Assembly (NCBI GenBank): GCA_002189035.1
Contig: NEEC01000010.1
Coordinates: forward strand, 2,046,001 to 2,110,000
From: Utricularia gibba
Taxonomy: Eukaryota; Streptophyta; Magnoliopsida; Lamiales; Lentibulariaceae
Reading direction: 5' to 3'
Length of the DNA: 64,000 nucleotides
Shown: positions 63,500 to 64,000 of the stretch, piece by piece
How positions within the stretch are numbered: the first letter of the stretch is position 1
Layout of the letters: every line of letters starts with the position of its first letter
Program-made: the position numbers and the translations under genes
The notes under the pieces: generated by a model
Seen by the model: only the letters and a program-made list of their open reading frames with translations
Told to the model about the DNA's origin: nothing
The model's database searches: none

Positions 63500-64000
63500 T
63501 TAGTACTTGTATGGTGGAGGTGGGGATGAATAGATGTATGTGGGAGGTGGGGGAGGAGATGTGTAAGGGTAAGGAGGTGGTGGTGATGGGGAGGGAGGTG
63601 GAGGCGATTTGTATACATATGGAGGTGGTGGTGAGGGTGATGGTGGAGGAGGAGACTTGTAAATGTAAGGAGGTGGAGGTGATGGAGATGGTGGAGGAGG
63701 AGACTTGTACACATAAGGAGGTGGTGGTGAGGGTGATGGTGGAGGAGGAGATTTGTAGATGTAAGGAGGTGGTGGTGATGGAGATGGGGGAGGTGGAGAT
63801 TTGTAGACATAAGGAGGTGGCGGTGAGGGTGATGGGGGAGGCGGAGATTTGTAAATGTAAGGAGGTGGTGGTGATGGAGATGGTGGAGGTGGAGATTTGT
63901 AGATGTAAGGAGGCGGCGGTGAGGGTGATGGTGGAGGCGGAGATTTGTAGACATAAGGAGGTGGTGGTGATGGAGATGGGGGAGGAGGAGACTTGTAAAC
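63500..64000 (-). CDS. Extensin-type cell-wall hydroxyproline-rich glycoprotein, 5' part outside window
   Basis: The C-terminal part of an extensin, a secreted structural protein of the primary wall. The frame reads a 16-residue (48-bp) unit SPPPPSPSPPPPYVYK or YIYK repeated across the whole segment. Ser-Pro4 blocks are hydroxylated and arabinosylated in extensins; YxY motifs allow isodityrosine cross-links. It ends PPPPTYIYSSPPPPYKY at 63500. Successive units alternate between YVYK and YIYK versions at the DNA level, a 96-bp higher-order period. The signal peptide and start lie beyond 64000. Confidence 0.93.
   Translation of the reverse strand, partial: VYKSPPPPSPSPPPPYVYKSPPPPSPSPPPPYIYKSPPPPSPSPPPPYIYKSPPPPSPSPPPPYVYKSPPPPSPSPPPPYIYKSPPPPSPSPPPPYVYKSPPPPSPSPPPPYIYKSPPPPSPSPPPPYVYKSPPPPSPSPPPPYPYTSPPPPPTYIYSSPPPPYKY

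Noticed and set aside
63472-63954. His/Leu-rich 160-aa ORF at the extensin
   Set aside because: Frame-shifted reading of the same Pro-rich repeat DNA; the SPPPP frame ends in a normal extensin C-terminus.
63540-64000. Regular spaced repeats resembling a CRISPR array
   Set aside because: The repeats are contiguous coding units of 48 bp without unique spacers, in a plant gene.

Overview
This window is nuclear DNA of a flowering plant. The evidence is GT-AG introns in most genes, plant-only families (CrRLK1L and RLCK-VII kinases, plastid GAPDH subunit B with its CP12-like tail, ATL RING-H2, SOL1, bZIP60, extensin), AT-rich intergenic DNA and telo-box promoters. I cannot fix the order or species. 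It is a compact, gene-dense stretch with about 25 genes or gene remnants and no recognisable tRNA, rRNA, CRISPR array, retrotransposon body or virus.

Layout. 1-8.6 kb is a receptor-kinase cluster on the minus strand: a CrRLK1L gene cut by the window edge, a damaged RLCK-VII copy, and a second, heavily frameshifted CrRLK1L copy, with a foldback repeat between them. 9.6-20.5 kb holds plastid helicase RH39 (+), carboxypeptidase SOL1 (-) and catalase (+); SOL1 and catalase diverge from an intergenic region with three G-boxes. 21-25.7 kb is a tandem array of four mTERF-family copies (two intact, one with a single-base frameshift, one a short remnant). 26-32 kb has NOP2-type rRNA methyltransferase and an intact RLCK-VII kinase. 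33.9-40.9 kb has a TANGO2/NRDE gene, a Vma22/CCDC115 homologue, GAPB and an ATL RING ligase. 42.5-56.7 kb carries SWI3B, an ARP1-type RRM protein, an ARID plus alpha-crystallin-like protein, bZIP60 and U2AF35. 59-64 kb has ribosomal protein L35 divergent from an unassigned Ser-rich repeat protein, then the 3' end of an extensin.

Working together. I see no operon-like or biosynthetic cluster. Shared themes are organelle gene expression (RH39, mTERFs), ribosome production (NOP2, RPL35), chromatin (SWI3B, ARID), RNA processing (U2AF35, ARP1-type) and surface signalling (CrRLK1L, RLCK-VII). The best regulatory reading is bZIP60. Twin CTGCTG sites lie exactly 23 nt apart in the mRNA and straddle a spliceosomal intron. 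Removing those 23 nt swaps a membrane-anchor tail for a short basic tail, and a UPR-type promoter element lies upstream.

A caution runs through the window. Several otherwise well-conserved genes are broken only by one-base length changes, mostly contractions in short homopolymers, with almost no nonsense substitutions. This is either recent decay or residual long-read indel error, and it affects every pseudogene call made here.
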